NCBI GenBank assembly: GCA_039029355.1
Contig: JBCCGI010000006.1
Coordinates: forward strand, 117,794-181,793
DNA length: 64,000 nt
Direction of reading: 5' to 3'
Origin: JBCCGI01 sp039029355
GTDB lineage: Bacteria; Planctomycetota; UBA1135; GCA-002686595
Below, piece by piece: positions 54,874 through 63,164 of this stretch. A program made the translations under genes and the position numbers. A model generated the notes under the pieces. The model was not told where the DNA came from. It worked only from the letters and a program-made list of their open reading frames with translations, and ran no database searches. Each line of letters opens with the position of its first letter. Position 1 is the first letter of the stretch.

Positions 54874-55401
54874 CTAGGCGGCCTCTTCCTCTTTGCCTTC
54901 CTCGGACTCCTCCGAGGCTAGCTCCTCGGCCTTCTCGAGCGCCTGGATGGCGGGCAGGTGGTGTTTGGGCGCCGGCTCCGGCGGCTGGTAGGCGGGAGCG
55001 CTGTACGCGATCACCCAATCCAGGTCCCCCTTGGCCCACACGTAGGCGAGGCCGAGGAACAGGATCACGATGAAGAGCACGCCCTCGACCAGGGCGAAGG
55101 CGCCGATGCCCTTGCCCGCCGCCGCGCCCGTGCCGAGCACGGAGTCGTTCAGCACGATCGCCCAGGGGAACAGGAAGGCGATCTCGACGGCGAAGATGAT
55201 GTAGACGAGCGCGACGGTGTAGTACCGGATGTCGAAGTTGACCCAGGCATCACCGATCGTCTCCTCGCCGCACTCGTAGGTCTCGAGGCCATCGTCGACC
55301 AGCCGCTTCGGCCGCACGACCGACGCAACGATCATGTTCGTGAAGACGAAGACGAGCCCGACGGCCGCGAAGACCAGGACGTTGAGGTAGTCGAAGTACA
55401 T
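54874..55401 (-). CDS. nuoA: NADH-quinone oxidoreductase subunit A
   Basis: 175 aa, three spans, first gene of the nuo operon. The conserved loop YECGEETIGDAWVNFDIRYYTVALVYIIF is visible in pieces at about 48-75; the Cys-Gly-x-E loop is typical. The ATG at 55401 is chosen because the family begins with a hydrophobic stretch at YLNVLVF; the open frame upstream has Pro/Arg-rich composition unlike protein. The C-terminal 45 residues (HHLPAIQALEKAEELA and an acidic tail) are a longer tail than usual. Confidence 0.94.
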   Translation of the reverse strand: MYFDYLNVLVFAAVGLVFVFTNMIVASVVRPKRLVDDGLETYECGEETIGDAWVNFDIRYYTVALVYIIFAVEIAFLFPWAIVLNDSVLGTGAAAGKGIGAFALVEGVLFIVILFLGLAYVWAKGDLDWVIAYSAPAYQPPEPAPKHHLPAIQALEKAEELASEESEEGKEEEAA

Positions 55402-56012
55402 AGTGGGGGTCGACGGCGCGCGCCCCGGTCGGCTCTTCGACGGTCCCCCGGCGGTCTCCGAGCCCCCGGGAGGGTCCGGCCGAGCCGTCGGTGCGGTGTG
55501 GGTTCCCCGCCTGGAGAGAGGGGTTTCCAGACCGCGGTGGGAGCTTCGAGAAGGCGTATTTTCGAGGCCCAGGGGCGCTAAAATCGCCCAGCAGTCTAGG
55601 AGCGGCCGAGAGCGGGTGTCAAGCAACCCCGAGCGACACCAACGGCGGATTCTCCGGTCTAGGTCTGCGATGCTGCGACCCTTTGCCGCACCCCTCCCCC
55701 ACGTCGTGCTGGCGGCCGGCCTGTTCGGCCTGCTCCACTTCGCGCTGGCCCCCTTCCCGCCGTGCGCTGGCGAGCCGCTCGCGCTGCGCTGGCTCCGCGC
55801 CGCGCACGGTCACCCGATCCGCACCCCAGCCGCCGTCGCGTGCCTCCTGCTGGCGGCCCGGCCCCCCCGCCGCCGCCCGACGGAACCCGAACGTGCCCCC
55901 ACCGAGGAATCCCCTGGCACTTCGTGGTACGATGGCAGGCCTATGTAGCTGGGGCCCCGAGCGCCGGATCCCCGACGCCTCCCCCTTCGTGGGCCCTCTC
56001 ACCCTCCTTTCT
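55402..56012. other. 611-bp divergent intergenic region before nuoA and the radical-SAM-like gene
   Basis: It contains the promoters of the nuo operon (minus) and of the gene at 56013 (plus), one AT-richer patch at 55553-55585, and a possible small membrane-protein gene. No RNA gene was recognised. A TACGAT box at 55928-55933 could serve the plus-strand gene. Confidence 0.4.
55670..55948 (+). CDS. Possible small membrane protein
   Basis: 92 aa. One hydrophobic segment (HVVLAAGLFGLLHFALAPF, about 10-28) is followed by an Arg/Pro-rich tail. There is no convincing ribosome-binding site and no recognised family, and the composition of the second half is what GC-rich noncoding DNA would give. Listed as a weak candidate because the region is otherwise empty. 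Confidence 0.25.
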   Translation: MLRPFAAPLPHVVLAAGLFGLLHFALAPFPPCAGEPLALRWLRAAHGHPIRTPAAVACLLLAARPPRRRPTEPERAPTEESPGTSWYDGRPM

Positions 56013-56711
56013 ATGGCTTCTACCGTTCTCGTCGACGTCGTGCGCGGGCCCGAAGAGTTCGCAGGCTTCGGCAAGTCGATCCTCATCGAGCCCGTCCAGC
56101 CCACCACTCGCCCGGATCGCTATCCGACGCAGGCCGTGGTCGTCACGAACGCCGCCCGACGCTTGATCGAGCTCTCCAAGGCTGGAGAGCGTCTGGACAG
56201 CATCGTGGTCCACGGCGCGATGGACCCCACGTTGCACCCCGAGTTCGTGGAAATTAGCGAGAACTTGCGGGAGCTCTGCAACAAGTGGTTCGCGAAGGCT
56301 CAGCTGTCGCTGTTCTCGGAGGCGCCGCACCTGGACGACCCGCTCGTCCGGCACGCGTTGCTCGCCTACGACACGGTGGCGCTCCGCTTCGAATCCTCGA
56401 CCCAGAAGACCTTCAAAGCGCTCACCGGCCGCGACGGCACGGAGCTGAAGGCTCTTGTGGAACATATGGGGAAGTTGGAGCACCGTAACCTGGTGATTCG
56501 CACCCGCTTCGTGCGCGGAACGATCGACAATTCGACCGATTCCGAGGTGCGCGGTTGGCTCAAGCTGCTCGCCAACATCAAGCCGGCCACGGTCCAGCTT
56601 GAGGCGGTCGGCAAGGCCGCGGACGGCCTGAAGGCGATCACCAAGACCCGCCTGACCCAGATCAGCGACCAGCTGACCGAGAAGGTCGGCGCGCAGATCG
56701 AGCACGTCTAG
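56013..56711 (+). CDS. Radical-SAM-like protein lacking the cluster cysteines
   Basis: 232 aa. Its pattern follows COG0731-type radical SAM enzymes: VVHGAMDPTLHPEF stands where those have SGSGEPTLHP, DDPLVRHALLAYDTVALRFESSTQKTF where they have a dPeVreaL ... D segment, and FVRGTIDNSTDSEVRGW ... IKPATVQL where they have GvND ... PdxVQL. The CxxxCxxC motif that binds the [4Fe-4S] cluster is absent: EPVQPTTRPDRYPTQ lies there, and the protein has a single cysteine. So it is probably a non-catalytic or repurposed relative. Start ATG 56013; a terminator follows. The assignment is by pattern, not by search. Confidence 0.6.
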   Translation: MASTVLVDVVRGPEEFAGFGKSILIEPVQPTTRPDRYPTQAVVVTNAARRLIELSKAGERLDSIVVHGAMDPTLHPEFVEISENLRELCNKWFAKAQLSLFSEAPHLDDPLVRHALLAYDTVALRFESSTQKTFKALTGRDGTELKALVEHMGKLEHRNLVIRTRFVRGTIDNSTDSEVRGWLKLLANIKPATVQLEAVGKAADGLKAITKTRLTQISDQLTEKVGAQIEHV

Positions 56712-56720
56712 CGTCCCGCG

Positions 56721-56750
56721 GAGCCCGTCGCGCCTGGGGCGGACGGGCTC
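56721..56750 (+). terminator. Terminator after the radical-SAM-like gene
   Basis: Stem GAGCCCGTC (56721-56729) / GACGGGCTC (56742-56750) with a 12-nt loop and TTC after it, 10 bp behind the stop codon. Confidence 0.7.
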
Positions 56751-56791
56751 TTCGCGCTCCTTGGGCCACTAGCCTCGCGCCGCGCGGGCGC

Positions 56792-56797
56792 TAGGCT
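56792..56797 (+). promoter_or_regulatory. Predicted -10 box (TAGGCT) of the SNF2 helicase gene
   Basis: TAGGCT is separated from the ATG at 56807 by nine bases, with no ribosome-binding site. The spacing suggests a leaderless or nearly leaderless message. Confidence 0.35.
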
Positions 56798-56806
56798 CCT
56801 GGGCCT

Positions 56807-59134
56807 ATGGGAGCCCTAGCGACGGTCGCCATCTGGGCCGCCAGCCTCACCGTTGGCGTCTTGGTCCCCGCACGGGTGGCGTACGGCCTCGGCCCGGTCG
56901 GGCGCGCGAAGCGTCGCGCCAGGGCGGTTCTGCGCCGGCTCCGACAGCGCGTCGACGGCGTCGCCGAGCAGCGCCAGAACCAGCGCGCGGGCCTCCTGGA
57001 AGCAGCCCGCGGCTACGCCGATCGGGCCGCCAAGCGCCGCCTGGACGACCTGCCGGTCGAGTCGCGGCGCGACGAAGGCGTGGCGCGGGTGCGCTGGGGA
57101 GCCCTGCACGACGCCGGCTGGCGCACCGTCGCCGAGGCCGCCCAGGCCGGCACCGGCGCGCTGGCGGCGGCCCCGGGGATCGGCGACACCACCGCGGCGC
57201 GCGTCGTCGAGGCCGCGCAGCAGGTCGCCGCCCGCGAGCGCGGTCGCGCTCCCGAGCCCCCCTCGCCCGATTCCGACGAGGCCCGCGAGCTGCTCGACGC
57301 GGCCCTGCATGAGGCGGATCGTCGCGCCCGCGTCGAGCCGCTGGCGCAGCGAATGGAGCGCGAAGCGACGCCCCTCTTCGAGCGGATCGGCGACCTCGGC
57401 CGCCGCGCTGGCTTCCTCGGCTGGCTGGCGCGGCCGCAGCAGCGCGACCAGGTGGCCGAGACCCTTGGCGGCTGGTCGGACCAGGCCGAGACGCTGCTCG
57501 ACGTCGAGCCGGGCCCGTCGCTCGCCGAGGCCGAGCAGGCGCTGGCCGACGAGCGCGGGCAGCGTGCCCAGGGCGATCTCTCCGCGCACGCCCGCACCCG
57601 CTGGCCCGAGGTCGAGGCGATCCTCGACGGCGCGTGGGCCGACCTCGACCTGACGCCGGCCGCGCGCGCTCCCTCGGCACGCGGCGGCCTGCCCGAGGAC
57701 ATCGCCGAGCGCGTCGAGGCCCAGCCGCTGGTGGCTGAAAGCCTCGGCGTCACGCTGCGGCGCTACCAGGCCTTCGGAGCGCGCTACCTGCTCGCGCAGG
57801 AGCGCGCGCTGCTCGGCGACGAGATGGGGCTCGGCAAGACCATCGAGGCCCTGGCCGCGCTGACCCACTGCTGGAACGAGGCCCGCGTCGCGCGCGAGGG
57901 GCCGGCCGCGCGCCCGGCCTTCTTCATCGTCGCGCCGGCCGGCCTGATCTGGAACTGGGCGCGCGAGATCGAGGCGCGCGCGCCGTTCCCGGTGCAGGTC
58001 GTGCACGGCGAGGACGCCGAGGACTCGCTGATCGTCTGGGCCGACGAAGGCGGCGCCGCGGTGACGTCGTACTCGACGCTCCGCAACCTCGACGTGACGC
58101 CCTACCTCGAGCAGCTCGGCGACCGGTTCGAGTTCCTCGTCGCGGACGAGGCGCACTTCATCAAGAACCCCGACGCCCAGCGCACCCAGGCCGTGGCGCA
58201 CGTGCTGGCCCGCGTGCGGCGGGCGGCGCTGCTCTCCGGCACGCCGATGGAGAACCACCCCGAGGAGTTCCTCCAGCTCGTGCGCCTCGTGCAACCGGCC
58301 GCGGCGAAGCGCCTGGAGACCGGCGGCCTGACGCTCGACGGCGGCGGAGGCGACGCGGCGCTCTTTCACGAGCGCGTGGCCGGCGTCTACCTGCGCCGCA
58401 ACCAGGAGGACGTGCTGACCGAGCTCCCCGAGCGCCTGGAGACGCTCGAGTGGGTCGACCTCGGCCCCTCCGAGACCGGTCGCTACCGCGCGGCCGTCGA
58501 GGCCCGCAACTTCGCCGAGCTGCGCCGCGCGACGACGCTGGCCGAGCCCGGCGCGGTCACCGCGAAGCTGGCGCGGCTGGAGGAGCTCCTGGCCGGCTAC
58601 CGCGAGGCCGGCCGCAAGGTGCTGGTCTTCACCTTCTTCCTCGAGGTGCTCGAGGCGCTGTCCGAACGGCTCGCCGGCGACGCGCTGATCGGCACGATCA
58701 GCGGCGCCGTGTCTCCGGAGGGACGCATGGAGCTGGTCGATCGCTTCACCGACCACGAGGGGCACGCGGCGCTCCTCCTGCAGATCACCGCGGGCGGCAC
58801 GGGACTGAACCTGCAGGCCGCGTCGGCCGTGATCTTCCTCGAGCCCCAGCTGAAGCCGACGATCGAGGACCAGGCGGTCGCGCGCGCGCACCGCATGGGG
58901 CAGACGCAGCGCGTGCTGGTCCATCGGCTGGTCGCCCGCGACACGGTCGACGAGCACCTGCTCGCGCTCCTCTCCGGCAAGCGCGAGCTGTTCCAGGCCT
59001 ACGCGCGCCAGAGCGCGCTCAAGGACGCGAGCGAGGAGGCCACCGAGACCTCGCTCGCCGCGCGCATCCTCGACCTCGAGAGCGAGCGGCTCGGGATCGT
59101 CGACCCGGATCTGCCTAGAGCCGAACCTCGTTGA
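56807..59134 (+). CDS. SNF2/Swi2-family DEAH helicase-like ATPase
   Basis: 775 aa. Residues 1-30 are hydrophobic (LATVAIWAASLTVGVLVPA), which is unusual for this family and could be a membrane anchor. Residues about 95-150 contain a helix-hairpin-helix-like stretch (ALHDAGWRTVAEAAQAGTG ... APGIGDTTAARVV). The SNF2 core begins near 305: Walker A GDEMGLGKTIEA, DEAH box ADEAHFIKN, SGTPMEN, and in the C-terminal RecA lobe VFTFFLEVLEAL, QITAGGTGLNLQ and ARAHRMGQTQ. It is a DNA translocase; it may remodel DNA-protein complexes. Its last 20 bp overlap the convergent sigma-fusion gene. Confidence 0.85.
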   Translation: MGALATVAIWAASLTVGVLVPARVAYGLGPVGRAKRRARAVLRRLRQRVDGVAEQRQNQRAGLLEAARGYADRAAKRRLDDLPVESRRDEGVARVRWGALHDAGWRTVAEAAQAGTGALAAAPGIGDTTAARVVEAAQQVAARERGRAPEPPSPDSDEARELLDAALHEADRRARVEPLAQRMEREATPLFERIGDLGRRAGFLGWLARPQQRDQVAETLGGWSDQAETLLDVEPGPSLAEAEQALADERGQRAQGDLSAHARTRWPEVEAILDGAWADLDLTPAARAPSARGGLPEDIAERVEAQPLVAESLGVTLRRYQAFGARYLLAQERALLGDEMGLGKTIEALAALTHCWNEARVAREGPAARPAFFIVAPAGLIWNWAREIEARAPFPVQVVHGEDAEDSLIVWADEGGAAVTSYSTLRNLDVTPYLEQLGDRFEFLVADEAHFIKNPDAQRTQAVAHVLARVRRAALLSGTPMENHPEEFLQLVRLVQPAAAKRLETGGLTLDGGGGDAALFHERVAGVYLRRNQEDVLTELPERLETLEWVDLGPSETGRYRAAVEARNFAELRRATTLAEPGAVTAKLARLEELLAGYREAGRKVLVFTFFLEVLEALSERLAGDALIGTISGAVSPEGRMELVDRFTDHEGHAALLLQITAGGTGLNLQAASAVIFLEPQLKPTIEDQAVARAHRMGQTQRVLVHRLVARDTVDEHLLALLSGKRELFQAYARQSALKDASEEATETSLAARILDLESERLGIVDPDLPRAEPR

Positions 59135-61673
59135 CGTCGGCGGGCGTCAGGTGGACCGTCTCGCGGTGCACCTCGACGCCGCCGCGGTAGATCAGGAGCG
59201 TGCGCGCGGACTCGTCGACGTGCACGCGGCCCGACGTGCCGCCGGACAGCGGCATCTGCCCCGCCGAGAGCGACTGGCCCTCGATCTCTCCGGTCAGCAG
59301 CACCGCCTCGCCCTCCTCGTTCAGCAGCCCAAACGAGTCGCCGAGGCCGGGGTCGGTTTCGAGCAGCACGCGCAGGTAGCAGCTCGCCGCCACGCGCAGC
59401 TCGACGTTCTCGGGGTCCAGCGCCTCGGCCAGCTGCAGGTGCGAGCCGCGACCGCGTTCGGCCGGCCGCGCCCTCAGCAGCGTCCCGTCCACCACCAGGC
59501 CCTCGAAGTGAAAGCGGCCCTCGGCGTCGGTCTCGGTGCGCACGGTCGCCTCGCCCTTGGGGAGCGCGCTGCGCTCGCCGTGCCGGACCGTGCGCTGCGC
59601 GGTGACGCCGATGCCCGCAAGCGGCTCGCCGCCGTAGCTCAGCACGCGGCCGGACACGGTCAGGGTCTCCTCGGGCGCCAGCGCGAGGACGGCGCCTTGC
59701 GCACCGGCGCGGACGTCGGTGAGCGGCGTGAGCCGTAGCGACCGCAGGTCGAGCGCGAAGAGCCCATAGTGCCGATCGAGCAGCCCGTGCAGCTCGAAGC
59801 GGCCGGCCCCGTCGGCGCGGGTGTGGCAGCCCTCGGCGGGGAAGGTCCCGGCGAGGACCGACTCGATCTCGACGTCCATGTAGAGGTCGATCTGGCCCCA
59901 GCGGTGGATCATGTTCCCGTAGTCCTCCACGTCGAACGACCAGACGTGCGCACCGGGCACCGGCTCGCCCTCGCCGTCGACCACTCGCCCGCGGATCGTC
60001 TGGGCGGGCCGCTCGAGCACCAGCGTGATCGAGCCGCGCTCCTCCTCGGACAGGCCGACCAGCGACAGCTCGGCGGGCAGCATGCCCTGCTGGAGCGCGC
60101 GCACCGAGTCGCCCTCGACCGCGTCCGGCTCGAGCAGGAACGCTCCCTCGTCGTCGGTTTCGGTCGCCACCAGCCCCGTCGACACGACCGCGCCCGGCAC
60201 GGCCTCGCCGTAGCCGTCGAGCACGACGCCCGCGAGCGAGCCCTCCTGAGGCTTGCCAAGCAGCATCAGGCGGAGGTCGAGCGCGTCTCCCTCGGGGAGC
60301 TCGTAGTGCAGCGGCAGGTAGCCGCGCTCGGAGACGTGAACCTCCGCCCCGGCGAAGAAGCCGATCGAGCCGAGGTCGAACGCGCCGTCGGCGTCGCTCG
60401 TGGTGCGGGTCACCGGGAAGGCCTCGGCGAGCAGGCCCTGCCGGTAGCGCCGCAGCGCGCCGTCGGGCAGGAACACGCCGAGCTCGGCGCCGGCGATCGG
60501 CAGGCCGTCCTCGTCGACGACCACGCCGGCATAGCGGCGCCCGGGGCCGACGACGACCACCGGCGGCTCGGGCGGGAGGCCCGGCATCAGGCCCGCGGCG
60601 TGCACCGTCGCCAGGCCGAGGCCGCGCGCCGTCAGCGATCCGCTCTCGTCTTGCACCGGCAGGCGGAAGCGGCCGTCGGCGCCGGATCGTGCGGTGCGTT
60701 GCTCGGGCGGGAGCGTGTCCTCGTCCGGATTCGCCGGCTCGAAGGTCACCTCGAGGCCCGCCACCGGATCGTCGGAGACGTCGACCACGCGGCCCTCGAA
60801 CGTCTCGCGCACCGGCGCGGGCTCGGGGACGGGAGCCGGCTCGGGAGCCGCAGGGGCGGCCAGCTCGCGGCGCGCCTCGGCTTCCGCGAAGGGCGTCGCC
60901 GCGAGCGCGCCCGCGGGCGGATCTGCCTCGTCCGCCGCGAGCTCGACGCGCGCCACCTGCGGCTCGTCGGCGGGAGCCTGGGAGGCCTCCGCGTCCGCCC
61001 CGCTCCGGTGGAGCAGATATCCCGCCGCCAACGCCACTCCTGCCACGGCTGCGGCCCACTTCATTCCGGTTCCCATCGCGATCATCCCCACGCTCGTCGC
61101 ATCGAGGGGCGGGAGCCGGAGCGGGCGCCGGCCCAGCTCGACCAGCGCGGCGCTCCACGCGTCCCGATTCCCACCGTGCGCCCGGTCCAGGCGCTCCCGC
61201 AGGCGCACGAGCGCGCGCTCGATGCGGGTGTGCACCGTCTTCACCGGAACGCCCATGCGCCGCGCGACTTCGCGCGGCGGCAGGTCCTCGAGAAAACGCA
61301 GCGCCACGGTGGTGCGGTAGGGCTCGTCGAGCGCGCCCACCGCCTCCACCAGCTTGCGCTGCACCTCGATGCGCGCCGCGATCTCGTCCGCGGCGGGCGC
61401 CTGCGCGTCCTCGCCGGGCGCGTGGAAGCGCTCGCGCGCCTCGCGGCGGCCGGCGGCGCGGCGGTCCTGGCGGACCAGATTGCGCAGCACCGTGGCCAGC
61501 CATGGGCGCCCGGGCACGCGGCCCCGCTCCTCGCGGTCGAGCGCCGCGACCAGGGTGTCCTGGACCGCGTCCTCGGCGCGCCCCGGATCCCCCACCAGCC
61601 GCCGCGCCAGGCGGCGCAGCCAGGCGCTCTGTTCCAGCAGGGCGCGGGTGGGGAGGCTCTCGGGGGCGGTCAT
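59115..61673 (-). CDS. ECF sigma factor fused to a membrane span and carboxypeptidase-regulatory repeats
   Basis: 852 aa. Residues 10-85 are sigma region 2 (AEDAVQDTLVAALDR, WLATVLRNLVRQDRR) and 112-165 region 4 (ALDEPYRTTVALRFLEDLPPREVARRMGV ... VKTVHTRIERAL, in pieces). A membrane span follows near 205-222 (MKWAAAVAGVALAAGYLLH). The outer part has five CarboxypepD_reg/Ig-like modules beginning near 295 (GRVVDVSDDPVAGLEV), 378 (GVVVDEDGLPIAGAEL), 479 (GVVLDGYGEAVPGAVV), 560 (GRVVDGEGEPVPGAHV) and 673 (GRVLSYGGEPLAGIGV). A sigma factor tethered to its own envelope sensor would not need an anti-sigma factor; release or tethered action is inferred. Confidence 0.85.
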   Translation of the reverse strand: MTAPESLPTRALLEQSAWLRRLARRLVGDPGRAEDAVQDTLVAALDREERGRVPGRPWLATVLRNLVRQDRRAAGRREARERFHAPGEDAQAPAADEIAARIEVQRKLVEAVGALDEPYRTTVALRFLEDLPPREVARRMGVPVKTVHTRIERALVRLRERLDRAHGGNRDAWSAALVELGRRPLRLPPLDATSVGMIAMGTGMKWAAAVAGVALAAGYLLHRSGADAEASQAPADEPQVARVELAADEADPPAGALAATPFAEAEARRELAAPAAPEPAPVPEPAPVRETFEGRVVDVSDDPVAGLEVTFEPANPDEDTLPPEQRTARSGADGRFRLPVQDESGSLTARGLGLATVHAAGLMPGLPPEPPVVVVGPGRRYAGVVVDEDGLPIAGAELGVFLPDGALRRYRQGLLAEAFPVTRTTSDADGAFDLGSIGFFAGAEVHVSERGYLPLHYELPEGDALDLRLMLLGKPQEGSLAGVVLDGYGEAVPGAVVSTGLVATETDDEGAFLLEPDAVEGDSVRALQQGMLPAELSLVGLSEEERGSITLVLERPAQTIRGRVVDGEGEPVPGAHVWSFDVEDYGNMIHRWGQIDLYMDVEIESVLAGTFPAEGCHTRADGAGRFELHGLLDRHYGLFALDLRSLRLTPLTDVRAGAQGAVLALAPEETLTVSGRVLSYGGEPLAGIGVTAQRTVRHGERSALPKGEATVRTETDAEGRFHFEGLVVDGTLLRARPAERGRGSHLQLAEALDPENVELRVAASCYLRVLLETDPGLGDSFGLLNEEGEAVLLTGEIEGQSLSAGQMPLSGGTSGRVHVDESARTLLIYRGGVEVHRETVHLTPADVNEVRL

Positions 61674-61830
61674 GGTCGTTCCGAGGGGGGAATTGCCGCG
61701 GAGGCCGCGACTTCCTCAAGGGGATCAAAAAAAGTGCGCCGCGGGGTATCCTCCCGCTCCCTTTGGCGCGCCCGCACGCGCGCCGCTTTCCCACCACCCC
61801 CTTTGTCGGGGACCCCTGCAGGAGAAGGAC

Positions 61831-62232
61831 GTGAGCGACATCACCATCCGCCAAGCGCGCGCCGCCGTGGACGCCGCCCGGGAAAAGTCGGCCGAGCTCG
61901 AGACCAAGATGAACATCGCCGTCGTCGACGCCGGCGGGAACCTGAAGGCCTTCGCCCGCATGGACGGGGCCTGGCTCGGCTCGATCGACATCTCGATCAA
62001 GAAGGCCAAGACCGCGCGCTACTTCGACATGCCAACCGGCGACATCGGAGCGCTGTCGCAGCCCGGCGGACCGCTCTTCAACATCGAGCACTCCAACGGC
62101 GGGCTGATCAGCTTCCCCGGCGGCATCCCGATCCGCGCGGGCGACGAGGTCATCGGCGCCATCGGCGTGTCCGGCAGCACGGTCGAGAACGACCACGCCG
62201 TCGCCGAGGCCGGCGTGGCCGCCATCTCGTAG
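61831..62232 (+). CDS. GlcG/HbpS-family protein
   Basis: 133 aa, full length for the family. The GTG at 61831 has GGAGAAGG just before it; the frame is open upstream but that stretch is Arg/Pro-rich and lies in the divergent promoter. Typical motifs: MNIAVVDAGGNLKAFARMDGA (in part), GGPLFNIEHSNGGLISFPGGIPI and VIGAIGVSGSTVENDHAVAEAG. HbpS of Streptomyces binds haem and modulates a sensor kinase; GlcG members have unclear roles. It is followed by a terminator and an ABC ATPase gene. Confidence 0.88.
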   Translation: MSDITIRQARAAVDAAREKSAELETKMNIAVVDAGGNLKAFARMDGAWLGSIDISIKKAKTARYFDMPTGDIGALSQPGGPLFNIEHSNGGLISFPGGIPIRAGDEVIGAIGVSGSTVENDHAVAEAGVAAIS

Positions 62233-62243
62233 CACCGCTGCGG

Positions 62244-62275
62244 CGGAGGGCGGGCCGCGGCGCGGTCGCCCTCCG
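62244..62275 (+). terminator. Terminator after the GlcG/HbpS gene
   Basis: Stem CGGAGGGCG (62244-62252) / CGCCCTCCG (62267-62275), loop 14 nt; there is no U-tract and the ATPase gene starts 10 bp later, so partial read-through is possible. Confidence 0.45.
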
Positions 62276-62284
62276 CAGATCGAC

Positions 62285-63058
62285 ATGCCCGAACCCGGAT
62301 CCCCCATCGCCGCCGTCGAAGGCGTGACGCAACGCTTCGGCGACGTCGTCGCGCTGAACGACTTCGCGCTCGAGGTCCGCGCGGGCGAGGTCCTCGGCCT
62401 CATCGGCCCGAACGGAGCCGGCAAGACCACCGCGCTCCGTATCCTCACCGGCCTGTTGACGCCGACCGAAGGCCGCGTGACCGTCGACGGCAAGGACCTG
62501 GCCGCGAACCCGGTCGAGGCCCGCCGCAGCTTCAGCTTCGTGCCCGACGGCGCGCCGCTCTACGCCAACCTGTCGCCGCGCCAACACCTGCTGCTCGTCG
62601 GCCGCCTGCACGGCATGGACGACAGCGGGCTGGAGACCGAAGCCCTGCGCCTGCTCGAGTCGCTCGACCTCGGCCCGCGCGCCGACGACCCGGTCGGCGG
62701 CTTCTCGCGCGGCATGCGCCAGAAGACCGCGCTCGCCTGCGCGATCCTCCCCCGCCCGCCGCTCCTGATCCTCGACGAGCCGCTGTCCGGCCTCGACGCC
62801 CCGACCGCCGCCGCCACCAAGGCCATCCTGCGCGCGTGGGCCGACCGCGGCGGAGCGGTGCTCTACACCTCGCACCTGCTCGACGTCGTCGAGCGCGTGT
62901 GCGACCGCATCGCGGTGATCCAGCGCGGCGAGCTGGTCGCCGCCGGCTCGCTCGATGAGCTGCGCGCGCGCTCGAGCGAGGGCACGCTGGAGCAGGTCTT
63001 CGGCGAGCTCACCGACGCCGAGGATCCCGGGGTGGCGGCGCGCCGGGTGTTGGGCTAG
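62285..63058 (+). CDS. ABC transporter ATPase (CcmA/ABC-2 type)
   Basis: 257 aa. Walker A GPNGAGKT, Q-loop region FSFVPDGAPLYANLS, signature FSRGMRQK, Walker B LLILDEPLSGLD and H-loop YTSHLLD. The SRGMRQ signature and the short C-terminal tail are typical of ABC-2 export ATPases (CcmA-like). No permease gene lies within the window: the next gene is convergent, so the partner permease is either distant or absent. An ATP-driven export role is assigned from family only. Confidence 0.9.
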   Translation: MPEPGSPIAAVEGVTQRFGDVVALNDFALEVRAGEVLGLIGPNGAGKTTALRILTGLLTPTEGRVTVDGKDLAANPVEARRSFSFVPDGAPLYANLSPRQHLLLVGRLHGMDDSGLETEALRLLESLDLGPRADDPVGGFSRGMRQKTALACAILPRPPLLILDEPLSGLDAPTAAATKAILRAWADRGGAVLYTSHLLDVVERVCDRIAVIQRGELVAAGSLDELRARSSEGTLEQVFGELTDAEDPGVAARRVLG

Positions 63059-63164
63059 CGGGCTGCCCGCGGAAGCGATCGGACCCGTCGGCGATCGACG
63101 CCGGGTCGAACCTTGCCCGAGCTGCCACCGGGCTCCACCTTGCGGCTAGCCTCGCGTGTGCCGG

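Noticed and set aside
55403..55669. N-terminal extension of the possible small gene at 55670
   Set aside because: Pro/Arg/Gly-rich composition and location in the nuo promoter region; not protein-like.
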